Positions 12,839 to 21,842 of a stretch of DNA of 53,339 nt are shown in pieces. The DNA comes from Halioglobus sp. Lineage in GTDB: Bacteria > Pseudomonadota > Gammaproteobacteria > Pseudomonadales > Halieaceae. The stretch spans positions 1-53,339 of the forward strand of contig JAGRIH010000006.1 of assembly GCA_020443345.1 (NCBI GenBank). The letters are read 5' to 3'. The translations under genes and the position numbers were made by a program. The notes under the pieces were generated by a model. That model saw nothing but the letters and a program-made list of their open reading frames with translations, did no database searches and had not been told where the DNA came from. Every line of letters begins with the position of its first letter. Position 1 is the first letter of the stretch.

Positions 12839-14703
12839 CCATGAAGCGCATCGAATCCGTAAATGACTTCGTCATCAAGTTCGCCAACGTAAACGGCACC
12901 GGCTCGGCCAGCGCCAACAATCTGTTCGCCAAGGGTCTGTTCCGCATGGGGCTGCCGGTGAGCCCCAAGAATATTTTTCCGTCGAACATCCAGGGCCTGC
13001 CGACCTGGTACGAGGTCCGGGTGAGCGAGAAGGGCTATTTGGGACGCCGCGGTGGCGTGGATATCGCTCTGTCGGTCAATCCGCACAGCATGCCGCAGGA
13101 TATTCGCGAGGTGTTTCCGGGCGGTTACTTCGTCTATGACAACACCAAACCCCTGGATCTGCGCCTGACGCGCAACGATATTACCATCATCGGCCTGCCG
13201 CTGACCCGCATCTGCAACGAGCAGTACAAGGACCCGCGCCAGCGCCAGCTGTTCAAGAACGTGATTTACGTCGGCGCCCTGGCCGCGCTGCTGGACATGG
13301 ATTTCAAGGTGCTTACCGGGCTGGTGGAGGATCAGTTCAAAGGCAAGGCAAAACTGGTGCTGCCCAACATCCACGCACTGGAACTGGGGCACCAGTACGC
13401 CAAGGCGAATTTCGACTGCCCCATCGGTATCCGGGTGCAGAGCGCTGACTGCGTGGGGGATAAAATCCTGCTCGACGGCAATACCGCGCTGGGTCTGGGC
13501 GCGATTTACGGGGGCGCCACGGTCGCCGCGTGGTACCCGATCACGCCCTCCACCTCTGTGGTCGATGCCTTCGAACGCTATGCCAAACGCGTGCGCATAG
13601 ACCCCGGTACCGGGCGACACAACTACGCCATCGTGCAGGCCGAGGATGAATTGTCGGCCATCGGCATGGTGGTGGGGGCCAGTTGGAACGGCGCCCGGGC
13701 CTTCACTGCCACCAGCGGTCCCGGCCTGTCGCTGATGAGTGAATTTTTGGGCCTGGCTTATTTTGCCGAGATTCCCACCGTGCTGTTTGACGTGCAACGC
13801 GCCGGCCCCTCCACCGGCATGCCCACGCGCACGCAACAGTCCGATGTGCTCTCAGCCGCCTACGCGTCGCACGGCGATACCAAGCATGTGCTGTTGTTTC
13901 CGTCTACGCCCAAGGAGTGTTTCGATTTCAGCGCGCTGTCTTTTGATCTGGCCGAACGCTTGCAGACGCCCATTATTCTTATGTCCGACCTCGATCTGGG
14001 CATGAATGACAACATGTCCGAGCCGCTGGTCTGGGACGATGAACGTCGCTATGACCGCGGCAAGGTGCTCAGCGCCGAGGACCTGGACCGGATGGAACGT
14101 TTCGGCCGCTACCAGGATGTCGATGGCGATGCGATCGCCTATCGCACCTATCCGGGCACGCATCCCAGCAAGGGCTCGTTTTTCACCCGCGGCAGCTCGC
14201 GCGATGAGTTTGCGGTGTATACGGAAAAGGGCGAGGAATACGAGACCAACATGCTGCGCCTGATGCAGAAGTGGGAGACTATCAAGCAGTACGTGCCGGG
14301 GCCTGAAATCAGACTGTGCGGTACGCAGACGGATTCCGCCGTGCTGTATTTCGGCACCAGCGAGGAGTCCGCGCGTGAAGCGGTCGATTACCTGGCAGGC
14401 GACGGGATTTACCTCGATGCGATGCGCGTCAGATCCTTCCCCTTCAACCGGGAAGTGGAGGACTTTCTCGATCAGCACGAGCGGGTTTTCGTCATTGAAC
14501 AAAACCGCGATGCCCAGCTGCGCACACTGCTGATGGCCGAGTTCGAACTCGGTCCGGACAAGCTCAAGTCGGTGTTGTGTTTTGACGGCACGCCGATCAG
14601 CGCGCGCAATATCCGCAAGCAAATCCTGCAAATGATGCCCGGTCACAATATCACGCCGCTGCACCCCGAAAAAGTCGCCGGCGGCGCTGGAGAACAACTA
14701 TGA
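12835..14703 (+). CDS. 2-oxoacid:acceptor oxidoreductase, fused gamma-alpha subunit
   Basis: About 622 residues. The N-terminal ~190 residues form a gamma domain (VNGTGSASANNLFAKGLFRMG). The alpha pyrimidine-binding domain begins near GNTALGLGAIYGGA and includes YPITPSTS. This gamma-alpha fusion is typical of KorA/PorA-type enzymes that convert a 2-oxoacid and CoA to acyl-CoA, CO2 and reduced ferredoxin. The GTG at 12835 overlaps the previous stop (GTGA) and has AAGG 7 bases upstream; the ATG at 12841 is the alternative. The substrate cannot be fixed from sequence: 2-oxoglutarate, pyruvate and other 2-oxoacids are all possible. Confidence 0.88.
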   Translation: MTMKRIESVNDFVIKFANVNGTGSASANNLFAKGLFRMGLPVSPKNIFPSNIQGLPTWYEVRVSEKGYLGRRGGVDIALSVNPHSMPQDIREVFPGGYFVYDNTKPLDLRLTRNDITIIGLPLTRICNEQYKDPRQRQLFKNVIYVGALAALLDMDFKVLTGLVEDQFKGKAKLVLPNIHALELGHQYAKANFDCPIGIRVQSADCVGDKILLDGNTALGLGAIYGGATVAAWYPITPSTSVVDAFERYAKRVRIDPGTGRHNYAIVQAEDELSAIGMVVGASWNGARAFTATSGPGLSLMSEFLGLAYFAEIPTVLFDVQRAGPSTGMPTRTQQSDVLSAAYASHGDTKHVLLFPSTPKECFDFSALSFDLAERLQTPIILMSDLDLGMNDNMSEPLVWDDERRYDRGKVLSAEDLDRMERFGRYQDVDGDAIAYRTYPGTHPSKGSFFTRGSSRDEFAVYTEKGEEYETNMLRLMQKWETIKQYVPGPEIRLCGTQTDSAVLYFGTSEESAREAVDYLAGDGIYLDAMRVRSFPFNREVEDFLDQHERVFVIEQNRDAQLRTLLMAEFELGPDKLKSVLCFDGTPISARNIRKQILQMMPGHNITPLHPEKVAGGAGEQL

Positions 14704-15752
14704 GTTACCAGATTCCAAAGTTTCGCCACCCCGATCTGCCGGTCAACGAGCTGGGCTACACCAAGGCGGATTACGAGGGCGCCATATCCACCCTGTGCGC
14801 CGGCTGCGGCCACGACTCGATCAGCGGTGCGATCGTGAAGGCCTGCCACGAGATGTCGCTGGAACCGCACAAGATCGCCAAACTCTCCGGTATCGGCTGT
14901 TCATCCAAGTCGCCGGCGTATTTCCTGGGTAAATCTCACGGCTTTAACTCGGTTCACGGGCGCATGCCGTCCGTCGTCACCGGCGCGGCGATGGCTAATC
15001 GGGAGTTGTTGTACCTGGGCATTTCCGGGGACGGCGACACCGCATCGATCGGTATGGGCCAGTTTGCCCACGTCATCCGGCGCGCCCTGAATATGGTGTA
15101 CATCGTGATGAACAACGGCTGCTACGGCCTGACCAAGGGGCAGGATTCAGCCACCGCCGACGCGGGGTCCGCCAGTAAGAAAGGCGATCCCAACCCCTTC
15201 GCCGGCATCGACCTGTGCTCCCTGGCGCTGCAGATGGGCGCCACCTTCGTCGCGCGCAGCTTTTCCGGCGACAAGACGCAGCTGCTACCCCTGATCAAGG
15301 CGGCCATCAGTCACCGCGGTTTTGCCCTGATCGACGTGGTTTCACCCTGTGTCACTTTCAATAACAACCCCGGCTCCACCAAAAGCTACGAGTATGTCCG
15401 CGAGCACGCGGAGGCCACCGGCACAGTGGATTTCGTGCCCATCATGCACGAGATCACCACGCAGTATCCGCCGGGCACCACCCAGGAAGTCACCATGCAC
15501 GACGGCTCGGTGCTGCATCTGCACAAGGTGTCGGAAACGCTGGACCCCTTCGACCGCGTCTCCGCGATGACGGCCCTGGAGCAGCACCGCAACGATGGCT
15601 CTATCCTGACCGGCCTGATCTATCTCGACAAGAATTCGCGGGACCTGCACGACATGCTGCAGACTTCGCAGCGCCCGCTGAACCAACTGGACGAGAGCGA
15701 CCTGTGTCCGGGCAACAAGATGCTGGTAAATATCAACGCCAGTCTGCGGTAA
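14700..15752 (+). CDS. 2-oxoacid:acceptor oxidoreductase, TPP-binding beta subunit
   Basis: 350 residues of the KorB type. The TPP/Mg motif is GISGDGDTASIG, continuing to NNGCYGLTKGQ. Four cysteines sit where beta subunits bind their 4Fe-4S cluster: Cys33, Cys36 (CAGCGH), Cys67 and Cys217. The ATGA overlap with the alpha gene and the continuous three-gene arrangement indicate one operon. The beta subunit holds TPP and carries out decarboxylation of the 2-oxoacid. The KorB resemblance favours 2-oxoglutarate, but this is not proof. Confidence 0.9.
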   Translation: MSYQIPKFRHPDLPVNELGYTKADYEGAISTLCAGCGHDSISGAIVKACHEMSLEPHKIAKLSGIGCSSKSPAYFLGKSHGFNSVHGRMPSVVTGAAMANRELLYLGISGDGDTASIGMGQFAHVIRRALNMVYIVMNNGCYGLTKGQDSATADAGSASKKGDPNPFAGIDLCSLALQMGATFVARSFSGDKTQLLPLIKAAISHRGFALIDVVSPCVTFNNNPGSTKSYEYVREHAEATGTVDFVPIMHEITTQYPPGTTQEVTMHDGSVLHLHKVSETLDPFDRVSAMTALEQHRNDGSILTGLIYLDKNSRDLHDMLQTSQRPLNQLDESDLCPGNKMLVNINASLR

Positions 15753-15777
15753 GTCGGCGGCGCCGGGTGGCTCCAGT

Positions 15778-15796
15778 CCGCCAATGTCGTTGGCGG
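15778..15796 (+). repeat. Stem-loop downstream of the beta subunit gene
   Basis: CCGCCAA and TTGGCGG form a 7-base stem with a 5-base loop. No T run follows, and the right arm supplies the -35 box of the candidate porin promoter, so it may act as a terminator-like structure or an operator. Confidence 0.4.
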
Positions 15797-15818
15797 CGGT
15801 TCGCCGGCGCAGTATAGT
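15790..15818 (+). promoter_or_regulatory. Candidate sigma-70 promoter for the porin
   Basis: TTGGCG, a 17-base spacer and TATAGT lie 122 bases before the porin GTG. The -35 box is part of the right arm of the stem at 15778-15796. Confidence 0.42.
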
Positions 15819-15939
15819 CGCCGGTGACGAATGTCCTGTTCGACCTGTAGCGTAGTTCACACACGGCTGTCCGCGGCCGGCCGCAGGTGCGGATCGGGAC
15901 GGTGCGGTTATTGCCTCGCCACTCACCGGGGGACGACAA

Positions 15940-17190
15940 GTGAAAAAAGAAATCTGCCTGACAGCCGCCAGTACCTTGTTGGCCGGCGCGGCTGCGAACG
16001 CGCATGTGCCGGAATCTGAATGGCTGGAACTCAAGGCCCAGTTCGCGGCGATGGCCGAGCGCGTCAGTGCCCTGGAGGCGGAAAACCGCCAGTTGCGGGA
16101 ACTCAGTCGCCGCTCTGTCGCCGAGTTGGATGGCACCCGGACTGATCTGGCCGAAGTAAAGGAGCACGGTGCGCGCAGCGCCTGGTCGGAGCGCGTCGCG
16201 ATAAGCGGCGACTTCCGCTATCGCTACGAGGAAATCGACGTACAGGGGGCCGACCAGCGCGAGCGTAACCGTATCCGCGCACGGGCGCATCTGGTGGCGA
16301 AGCTGCCCGATAATATAGATGTCGGGTTAGGGGTGGCCAGCGGCGGCGATGATCCAGTCTCCGCCAACCAGACGCTGGGCGAAGGCAATACCAGTAAGGA
16401 CATCAGGCTGGATCTGGCTTACTTTAAATGGAGCGTCATGCCGGACGTCTATCTGCAGGCGGGCAAGTACCAAAACCCGCTCTACCGGCCGCAGAAAACC
16501 GGTTTGTTGTGGGACAGCGATTGGCGCCCCGAGGGCTTCAGCGCCGGCTGGAACAATGCCTATTTGTTCGCCACGTTTCTGGGCAACTGGCTGGAGAGTG
16601 ACAGCAAAACGGGCAACGACGCGTTTGCCTGGGGTTTGCAGGGCGGCACGTCAGTCCATCTCGGGGCGTCGGATTTCACCGCGGCACTGGGCTATTACAG
16701 TTTCCCGACCAGCGGTAACAGCTCGTATTACAACGGCGCCTTTTTCGGCAACTCAAACGCGGATGGTGTGTATGTCTACGATTACGACATGCTGGAAATC
16801 TCCGGTGAATTCACTCTGAACCTGTTCGACATGCCACTGAGCGTGTTTGGCAATTTTGTACAGAACCAGGACCCGGCCGACTACGATACCGGCTGGCGCG
16901 CTGGTCTGTTCCTGGGTGAGACCAAAGGGCCCGGGACTTGGCAGCTGGGCTACCAGTACCAGGACCTCGAAGCGGATGCCGTACTGGGGCTGCTCAGCGA
17001 TTCCGATTTTGCCGGTGGTGGCACCGACGGCAGGGGACACCGCCTGTCCGGCGCCTATGGCATCAGCCGGCAGTGGCACCTGGAGTTCACCTGGTTCATC
17101 GATAACCGTGCCGGCGAAAAAAATCTGCAAGACCGGGGTGGGGCGCTGGACTACGACCGTTTCTTTATCGATACGGTCTTCAAGTACTGA
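15940..17190 (+). CDS. Putative outer-membrane porin (Porin_5-like)
   Basis: 416 residues. A Sec signal peptide ends near AANA (about residue 23), a short coiled coil (about 27-75, heptads ending ALEAENRQLREL) follows, and the rest is an alternating, aromatic-rich beta-barrel ending in a C-terminal aromatic residue pattern (DTVFKY) typical of outer-membrane insertion. The coiled coil before a barrel is seen in trimeric or putative-porin families. It probably lets small solutes cross the outer membrane; the substrate is unknown. The start is a GTG at 15940 with a GGGGGACG stretch just upstream. It is a single gene with its own candidate promoter. Confidence 0.78.
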   Translation: MKKEICLTAASTLLAGAAANAHVPESEWLELKAQFAAMAERVSALEAENRQLRELSRRSVAELDGTRTDLAEVKEHGARSAWSERVAISGDFRYRYEEIDVQGADQRERNRIRARAHLVAKLPDNIDVGLGVASGGDDPVSANQTLGEGNTSKDIRLDLAYFKWSVMPDVYLQAGKYQNPLYRPQKTGLLWDSDWRPEGFSAGWNNAYLFATFLGNWLESDSKTGNDAFAWGLQGGTSVHLGASDFTAALGYYSFPTSGNSSYYNGAFFGNSNADGVYVYDYDMLEISGEFTLNLFDMPLSVFGNFVQNQDPADYDTGWRAGLFLGETKGPGTWQLGYQYQDLEADAVLGLLSDSDFAGGGTDGRGHRLSGAYGISRQWHLEFTWFIDNRAGEKNLQDRGGALDYDRFFIDTVFKY

Positions 17191-17282
17191 CAGGCCGGCG
17201 GCGCGCCGCTCCCAGGCAGCGCGGCGTGTCGATGCGCGGTTGGGCGGGATGGAGCAGACCCGTCGTGGAGTGCGACCTCGAG

Positions 17283-17310
17283 TTGCATCCGGGACGAGCT
17301 TCGGTAACAA
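17283..17310 (+). promoter_or_regulatory. Candidate promoter of tRNA-Glu
   Basis: TTGCAT, a 16-base spacer and TAACAA are followed by a GC-rich stretch (GCGCGGCGC). A GC-rich discriminator after the -10 box is typical of stable-RNA promoters under growth-rate control. The tRNA begins 36 bases further on. Confidence 0.4.
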
Positions 17311-17346
17311 TAGCGCGGCGCTTCCCACACGGGAACAGCACACTGC

Positions 17347-17422
17347 GTCCCCTTCGTCTAGTGGCCCAGGACACTGCCCTTTCACGGCGGTAACAGGGGT
17401 TCGAACCCCCTAGGGGACGCCA
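17347..17422 (+). tRNA. tRNA-Glu (anticodon TTC)
   Basis: 76 bases including an encoded CCA. The acceptor stem pairs GTCCCCT (17347-17353) with AGGGGAC (17412-17418), followed by discriminator G and CCA. The anticodon TTC is at 17381-17383 in a seven-base loop, and the T loop is GTTCGAAC. The sequence is nearly that of other gammaproteobacterial tRNA-Glu genes. The anticodon stem contains one T-G wobble pair. Confidence 0.97.
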
Positions 17423-17428
17423 TCCTGG

Positions 17429-17467
17429 AAAAGCCCGGTCTATTGTCGATCCGGGCTTTTCGTTTTT
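17429..17467 (+). terminator. Intrinsic terminator after tRNA-Glu
   Basis: AAAAGCCCGG and CCGGGCTTTT form a 10-base stem with a 12-base loop, followed by CG and a run of five T. It lies just after the tRNA and before hisC, so hisC may be partly insulated or reached by read-through. Confidence 0.85.
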
Positions 17468-17483
17468 CTAGGCGGAGCAGGCT

Positions 17484-18542
17484 ATGAGTCGGTACTGGAG
17501 TGATCTGGTGGGACAGTTGATGCCCTATGTTCCGGGGGAACAGCCGCAGCACGACACTCTGGTGAAACTCAACACCAACGAGAACCCCTACCCGCCATCG
17601 CCGACGGTGCTGGCGGCGATTGCCCAGGTGAGCGGCGACAGCCTGCGCCTGTACCCGGACCCGGAATCGACCCCCCTCAAGCGTGCCTTTGCCGCGCGCC
17701 ATGGGCTCGTGCCCGAGCAGGTCTTTGTCGGCAACGGCTCCGATGAGGTGCTGGCCCACGCCTTTCAGGCCCTGCTCAAGCACCGCAGGCCGGTGTGTTT
17801 TCCGGACGTGAGCTACAGCTTTTACCCGGTGTGGTGCGACCTGTACGGTATACGTTACACCCAGGTGCCGCTGACGGCCGAATTCCGGGTGGACCCGGCG
17901 CACTACCCGCGTGACAACGGCGGCATCGTCATTCCCAACCCCAATGCGCCCACCGGCGTGCTGCTGGGATTGGACGCCGTGCGCGAACTGCTGCGGCGCA
18001 GCCCGGCGTCAGTGGTGGTCATCGACGAGGCCTATATCGACTTTGGCGGTGCGTCCGCGGTGGCCCTGCTGCCTGAATTCGATAACCTGCTGGTGGTACA
18101 GACCCTGTCCAAATCCCGCGCCCTGGCCGGTTTGCGAGTGGGCGTCGCCATGGGCAGCCCGGCGTTGATCGAGGGCCTGGAACGGGTCAAAAACTCCTTT
18201 AATTCCTACCCGCTGGATGCTCTTGCCCAGCGGGCGACGCTGGCATCGCTGTCGGACGAGGCCTATTTTGAGGCCTCGCGCCGGCGCGTCATGGCCAGCA
18301 GGGACAAGCTGAGCCGCGACCTGGTTGCGCTGGGCTTCGAAGTGCTGCCCTCAGCGGCGAATTTTCTCTTTGCGACACACCCGCGCCGCGCCGCCGGTGA
18401 CCTGTTCAGCGCCCTGCGGGAACAGGGTATTATCGTGCGCCATTTCGACCGGCCGCGGATACGCGACTTTCTGCGTATCACCGTGGGCACCGACCGGCAG
18501 TGCGCAGCACTGCTGCAAGCGCTGCGCGCTATGCTCGAGTGA
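17484..18542 (+). CDS. hisC: Histidinol-phosphate aminotransferase
   Basis: 352 residues of a fold-type I PLP aminotransferase of the HisC family. [12 protein letters not shown] lies near the N-terminus, [10 protein letters not shown] at 81-90, PNPNAPTG at 151-158, and the PLP lysine is Lys210 in [10 protein letters not shown]. It transfers an amino group from glutamate to imidazole-acetol phosphate in histidine synthesis; related enzymes also act on aromatic oxoacids. It is isolated from other his genes and lies between tRNA-Glu and rnk. The genome may carry another copy in a his operon, so this could be a HisC2-type aromatic-capable paralogue. Confidence 0.9.
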   Translation: MSRYWSDLVGQLMPYVPGEQPQHDTLVKLNTNENPYPPSPTVLAAIAQVSGDSLRLYPDPESTPLKRAFAARHGLVPEQVFVGNGSDEVLAHAFQALLKHRRPVCFPDVSYSFYPVWCDLYGIRYTQVPLTAEFRVDPAHYPRDNGGIVIPNPNAPTGVLLGLDAVRELLRRSPASVVVIDEAYIDFGGASAVALLPEFDNLLVVQTLSKSRALAGLRVGVAMGSPALIEGLERVKNSFNSYPLDALAQRATLASLSDEAYFEASRRRVMASRDKLSRDLVALGFEVLPSAANFLFATHPRRAAGDLFSALREQGIIVRHFDRPRIRDFLRITVGTDRQCAALLQALRAMLE

Positions 18543-18659
18543 GCGGGCCGGGCCTCCGGGGGCCGCCAGAACCCTTGGAGCGTGAGGTCTGGCTGGTGCA
18601 CACTATATGAAAAGACTGCAGCGGGCCGTTGCGAACCGGCCCGCCAACACGAGGTTACT

Positions 18660-19070
18660 ATGGGTAAAAAGCCAAAAATTGTTATGACGTCAACGGATTT
18701 GGACCGTCTCGAGGCACTTATCGACTCACTGCCGAAGACGCCGTTCCCGGGCAAGGCGGAGCTGCTCGCGGAAATGGATCGCGCCGATATTGTCGAGTCG
18801 CAGGAGGTGCCGCCCGATGTGGTAACCATGAACAGCAAGGTGCGCTTTGCGCTGGCATCGGGAGAGGAGTTCTGCCTGACGCTGGTGTATCCCAAGGACA
18901 TGGACGGCAGCGCCGATCGCATCTCGATACTCGCCCCGGTGGGCAGCGCGCTGCTGGGGCTGTCCGCCGGTGATTACATCGAGTGGCCCAAACCGGGTGG
19001 TGGCATGCTGCAGGTGCGTATCGTGGAAGTCGTCTACCAGCCCGAACGGGCCGGCGAGTTTCACCGGTAG
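18660..19070 (+). CDS. rnk: Rnk, nucleoside diphosphate kinase regulator (GreA/B-like fold)
   Basis: 136 residues. An N-terminal helical part (about 1-45) is followed by a C-terminal GreA/GreB-type domain (about 50-130; KVRFALASGEEFCLTLVYP, SILAPVGSALLGLSAGD). Rnk proteins bind RNA polymerase near the secondary channel but lack the acidic coiled-coil tip needed for transcript cleavage. The ATG at 18660 has GAGG 5 bases upstream and gives the normal family length; the longer upstream frame lacks homology. It converges with the ketoacyl synthase gene, 27 bases away. Confidence 0.88.
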   Translation: MGKKPKIVMTSTDLDRLEALIDSLPKTPFPGKAELLAEMDRADIVESQEVPPDVVTMNSKVRFALASGEEFCLTLVYPKDMDGSADRISILAPVGSALLGLSAGDYIEWPKPGGGMLQVRIVEVVYQPERAGEFHR

Positions 19071-19097
19071 GATCTATTGAGTTCTTGTTGGGGCAGG

Positions 19098-20234
19098 CTA
19101 GCGCCTCCTGAGCACCACGCTGCCGATGCTGTAGCCCGCGCCGAAGGAACACAACACGCCGATCTCGCCGCTGGCGAAGTCATCGCGATATTTGTGGAAT
19201 GCGATAATCGAGCCGGCCGAACTGGTGTTGGCGTACTCGTCGAGGATGATAGGCGACTCGTCGGGCGCGGGGTCCCGGCCCAGTACGCGCCGCGCAATCA
19301 ACTGGTTCATACTGAGGTTGGCCTGGTGCAGCCACAGGCGCTTGAGGTCGGTCGGCGCAATGTCCAATTGCTCGAGCTGTTCCGAAATCTGCCTGGCCAC
19401 CGCCGGGCAGACTTCCTTGAAGACCTTGCGCCCCTCCTGCACGAACAGCTTGTCGGGCCTGCCGCAACCGGTCTCGTCCGCGCGATTGAGAAAACCGAAA
19501 TTATTGCGGATATTGTTGGAGTATATCGTCTGTAGCTTGCTGTCCACCACCAGGTATTGCGCATCGGCGGTGGCGTCTTGTGCGCGCTCCAGGATCACGG
19601 CAGTGCAGACATCGCCGAAGATGAAGTGGGAATCTCTGTCGCGAAAGTTCAGGTGCCCGCTACAGATCTCGGGGTTCAGCACCAGGACACAGCGGGCGCT
19701 GCCGGTAGCGAGTGCATCGCGCGCCTGCTGGATGGCAAAGGTGGCGGAGGAACACGCCACGTTCATGTCGAAACCGTAGCCCTGTACGCCCAGCGCGTGC
19801 TGTATCTCTACTGCCATGGCGGGGTAGGGGCGCTGCATGTTGGAAGCGGCGACGATCACCGCGTCGATAGCGGCGGCCGACTTAGCCGCCTGGTTCATCG
19901 CCTCGCGGGCGGCCGCGACCGCCATTTCGCATTGGATCGACGCGGCATCGTTGGGGCGTTCGGGCAAGTGCGGCACCATGCGCCGCGGGTCGAGTATCCC
20001 CTCCTTGTCCATCACATAGCGAGCCCTGATGCCCGATGCCTTTTCAATGAACTCAGCGGAAGAGGGCTGCATCGCGGGCAGCTCTCCGGCGGCGATGGCA
20101 GCGGCATGCTCGGCATTGTAGAGGTCAACCCAGGTGTTGTATGACGCGACCAGTTCATCGTTGCTGATGGACTGCGCGGGTGTATAGAGCCCTGTTCCGC
20201 TGATGACGACGTCTGGCATGTGGCTGCTGTTCAT
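19098..20234 (-). CDS. 3-oxoacyl-ACP synthase III family protein (long form)
   Basis: 378 residues, about 60 longer than E. coli FabH because of an insertion near residues 30-95. The catalytic triad is complete: Cys161 in NVACSSATF, His303 in WLHQANLSMN and Asn336 in EYANTSSAGS. The C-terminal SFGAGYSIGSVVLR is typical of the family. It would join an acyl-CoA primer with malonyl-ACP. From memory it most resembles the Pseudomonas PA3286-type enzyme, which takes medium-chain acyl-CoA from beta-oxidation into fatty acid synthesis; that assignment is an inference. It lies downstream of gltA, separated by a terminator. An ATG five codons in is an alternative start. Confidence 0.85.
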   Translation of the reverse strand: MNSSHMPDVVISGTGLYTPAQSISNDELVASYNTWVDLYNAEHAAAIAAGELPAMQPSSAEFIEKASGIRARYVMDKEGILDPRRMVPHLPERPNDAASIQCEMAVAAAREAMNQAAKSAAAIDAVIVAASNMQRPYPAMAVEIQHALGVQGYGFDMNVACSSATFAIQQARDALATGSARCVLVLNPEICSGHLNFRDRDSHFIFGDVCTAVILERAQDATADAQYLVVDSKLQTIYSNNIRNNFGFLNRADETGCGRPDKLFVQEGRKVFKEVCPAVARQISEQLEQLDIAPTDLKRLWLHQANLSMNQLIARRVLGRDPAPDESPIILDEYANTSSAGSIIAFHKYRDDFASGEIGVLCSFGAGYSIGSVVLRRR

Positions 20235-20261
20235 CTGCTGTCGGCCCCCCGGTGGTGCAGC

Positions 20262-20286
20262 AAAAAAAGGCCGCAGCGCGGCCTTT
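20262..20286 (-). terminator. Intrinsic terminator of gltA
   Basis: Read on the minus strand, AAAGGCCGC, a three-base loop and GCGGCCTTT form a stem that runs into a run of seven T. It sits 30 bases after the gltA stop. Because it lies upstream of the ketoacyl synthase gene, that gene should have its own promoter or depend on read-through. Confidence 0.82.
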
Positions 20287-20315
20287 CCTGTTGTTCTTCG
20301 ATTGCCAGGAGTCGG

Positions 20316-21605
20316 CTAGCGCTTGTCCAGCGGCACATAGTCGCGTTGCTGGTGGCCGGTGTACAACTGGCGCGGACGCCCGATGCGGTAGCTGCCGGAG
20401 ATCATCTCGTGCCAGTGGGCGATCCAGCCGACCGTGCGGCCCACCGCAAAAATAACCGTGAACATGCTGGTGGGAATACCGATGGCCTTGAGAATGATGC
20501 CCGAATAGAAGTCGACGTTGGGGTAGAGTTTCTTCTCGATGAAGTACTCATCGTGCAGCGCGATTTCCTCCAGGCGCTTGGCGATCGCCAGCAGCGGGTC
20601 GTTTTCAATACCCAGTTCCGCCAGGACGTCGTCGGCGGCCTCCTTCATGACCTTGGCACGCGGGTCAAAGTTCTTGTAAACCCGATGCCCAAAACCCATC
20701 AGGCGGAACGGATCGTCCTTGTCCTTGGCGCGGGCCACGAACTCGTCGATACGGGACACGTCGCCGATCTCCTCCAGCATCTTCAGTACCGCCTCGTTGG
20801 CGCCGCCGTGGGACGGGCCCCACAGGGCGGCAATGCCGGCCGCAATACAGGCAAACGGGTTGGCGCCCGACGAGCCGGCCAGGCGCACGGTGGAGGTCGA
20901 TGCGTTTTGCTCGTGATCAGCGTGCAGCAGGAAAATGCGATCCATGGCTTTGGCCAGTACCGGGCTGATGGTGCTGGGTTCGCAGGGATTGCCGAACATC
21001 ATGTGCAGAAAGTTCTCTGCATAGCTCAGGGTGTTGTCCGGGTACATGAACGGCTGGCCGATGGAGAACTTGTAGCTCATTGCCGCCAGCGTGGGCATTT
21101 TCGCTATCAGGCGGAATGCGGCAACCTGGCGGTCCCGCTCTTCGGAGATTTCCAGGGAATCGTGGTAGAAGGCGGACAGCGCGCCGACCACGCCGCACAT
21201 GATGGCCATCGGGTGCGCATCCCGCCGGAATCCGTTAAAAAAGGTGCGGATTTGTTCGTGCACCATGGTGTGGTTGTGCACGGTGCGCACAAACTCCTCT
21301 TTCTCCGCTCTGGTCGGCAGCTCTCCATACAGCAGCAAAAAGCAGGTTTCCAGGTAGTCCGACTGTTCCGCCAACTGGTCGATGGGGTAGCCGCGATGGA
21401 GCAGGACGCCCTGGCCGCCGTCGATGTAGGTGATCTGGGATTCGCATGCGGCGGTGGAGACGAAGCCCGGGTCGTAGGTGAACATGCCCTTGCCGGTCAG
21501 GCTGCCGACATCCACCACATCCGGGCCGAGAGTGCCAGAGTAAATCGGCAACTCGATGGCCGCGTCCATACCGTCGATCTTCAGGGTGGCTTTTTTATCG
21601 CTCAT
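20316..21605 (-). CDS. gltA: Citrate synthase
   Basis: 429 residues, a type II (hexameric, NADH-sensitive) citrate synthase by length and similarity. Catalytic residues are His266 (GPSHGGAN), His307 (GFGHRVY) and Asp365 (VDFYSG), and FDPRAK follows. It condenses acetyl-CoA with oxaloacetate at the head of the TCA cycle. It is divergent from sdhCDAB, as in E. coli and pseudomonads, and shares a 329-base control region. A near-consensus promoter lies 37-64 bases upstream of its start. Confidence 0.98.
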   Translation of the reverse strand: MSDKKATLKIDGMDAAIELPIYSGTLGPDVVDVGSLTGKGMFTYDPGFVSTAACESQITYIDGGQGVLLHRGYPIDQLAEQSDYLETCFLLLYGELPTRAEKEEFVRTVHNHTMVHEQIRTFFNGFRRDAHPMAIMCGVVGALSAFYHDSLEISEERDRQVAAFRLIAKMPTLAAMSYKFSIGQPFMYPDNTLSYAENFLHMMFGNPCEPSTISPVLAKAMDRIFLLHADHEQNASTSTVRLAGSSGANPFACIAAGIAALWGPSHGGANEAVLKMLEEIGDVSRIDEFVARAKDKDDPFRLMGFGHRVYKNFDPRAKVMKEAADDVLAELGIENDPLLAIAKRLEEIALHDEYFIEKKLYPNVDFYSGIILKAIGIPTSMFTVIFAVGRTVGWIAHWHEMISGSYRIGRPRQLYTGHQQRDYVPLDKR

Positions 21606-21628
21606 AAGGGGGTCCTGCGAAGAGAATC

Positions 21629-21644
21629 AGTGGGGTGCTCCACT
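21629..21644. promoter_or_regulatory. Inverted repeat overlapping the gltA -10 box
   Basis: AGTGG and CCACT are separated by six bases and overlap the -10 box (21642-21647) of the gltA promoter. The arms are short, so chance is possible, but the position is right for a repressor site. Confidence 0.3.
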
Positions 21645-21669
21645 ATAGAGTCTGGGGAGTTTTTGTCAA
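21642..21669 (-). promoter_or_regulatory. gltA: sigma-70 promoter of gltA
   Basis: On the minus strand, a perfect TTGACA (21669-21664), a 16-base spacer and TATAGT (21647-21642) lie just upstream of the gltA ATG. This is the closest match to the consensus in the window. Confidence 0.75.
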
Positions 21670-21750
21670 TTCACCTGGGGTGATTTGTGCCTATATGGAG
21701 GGTTACTGCGCGCATAATCGCCAATCGGGAAACCGGGAGATCGACGCTGT

Positions 21751-21764
21751 TTGATGCAAATCAC
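21751..21764. promoter_or_regulatory. FNR/Anr-like box
   Basis: TTGAT-GCAA-ATCAC matches the TTGAT-N4-ATCAA consensus at nine of ten positions. It also resembles a CRP-type half-palindrome. It lies about 73 bases upstream of the sdhC -35 box and about 82 bases upstream of the gltA -35 box, a position suited to oxygen control of the TCA genes. Confidence 0.45.
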
Positions 21765-21813
21765 GATACCGTCAAAAGAAACCGCCGGCGCGCCGACGCG
21801 CCGCGTAATGCGT

Positions 21814-21842
21814 TTGTGTTTTTCGCCGCCAGTGCCTATAAT
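21814..21842 (+). promoter_or_regulatory. sigma-70 promoter of the sdh operon
   Basis: TTGTGT, a 17-base spacer and a perfect TATAAT. The predicted transcript has a leader of about 85 bases before sdhC. Confidence 0.65.

Noticed and set aside
15831-16019. Plus-strand frame upstream of the porin
   Set aside because: It overlaps the porin signal peptide and has no features of its own.
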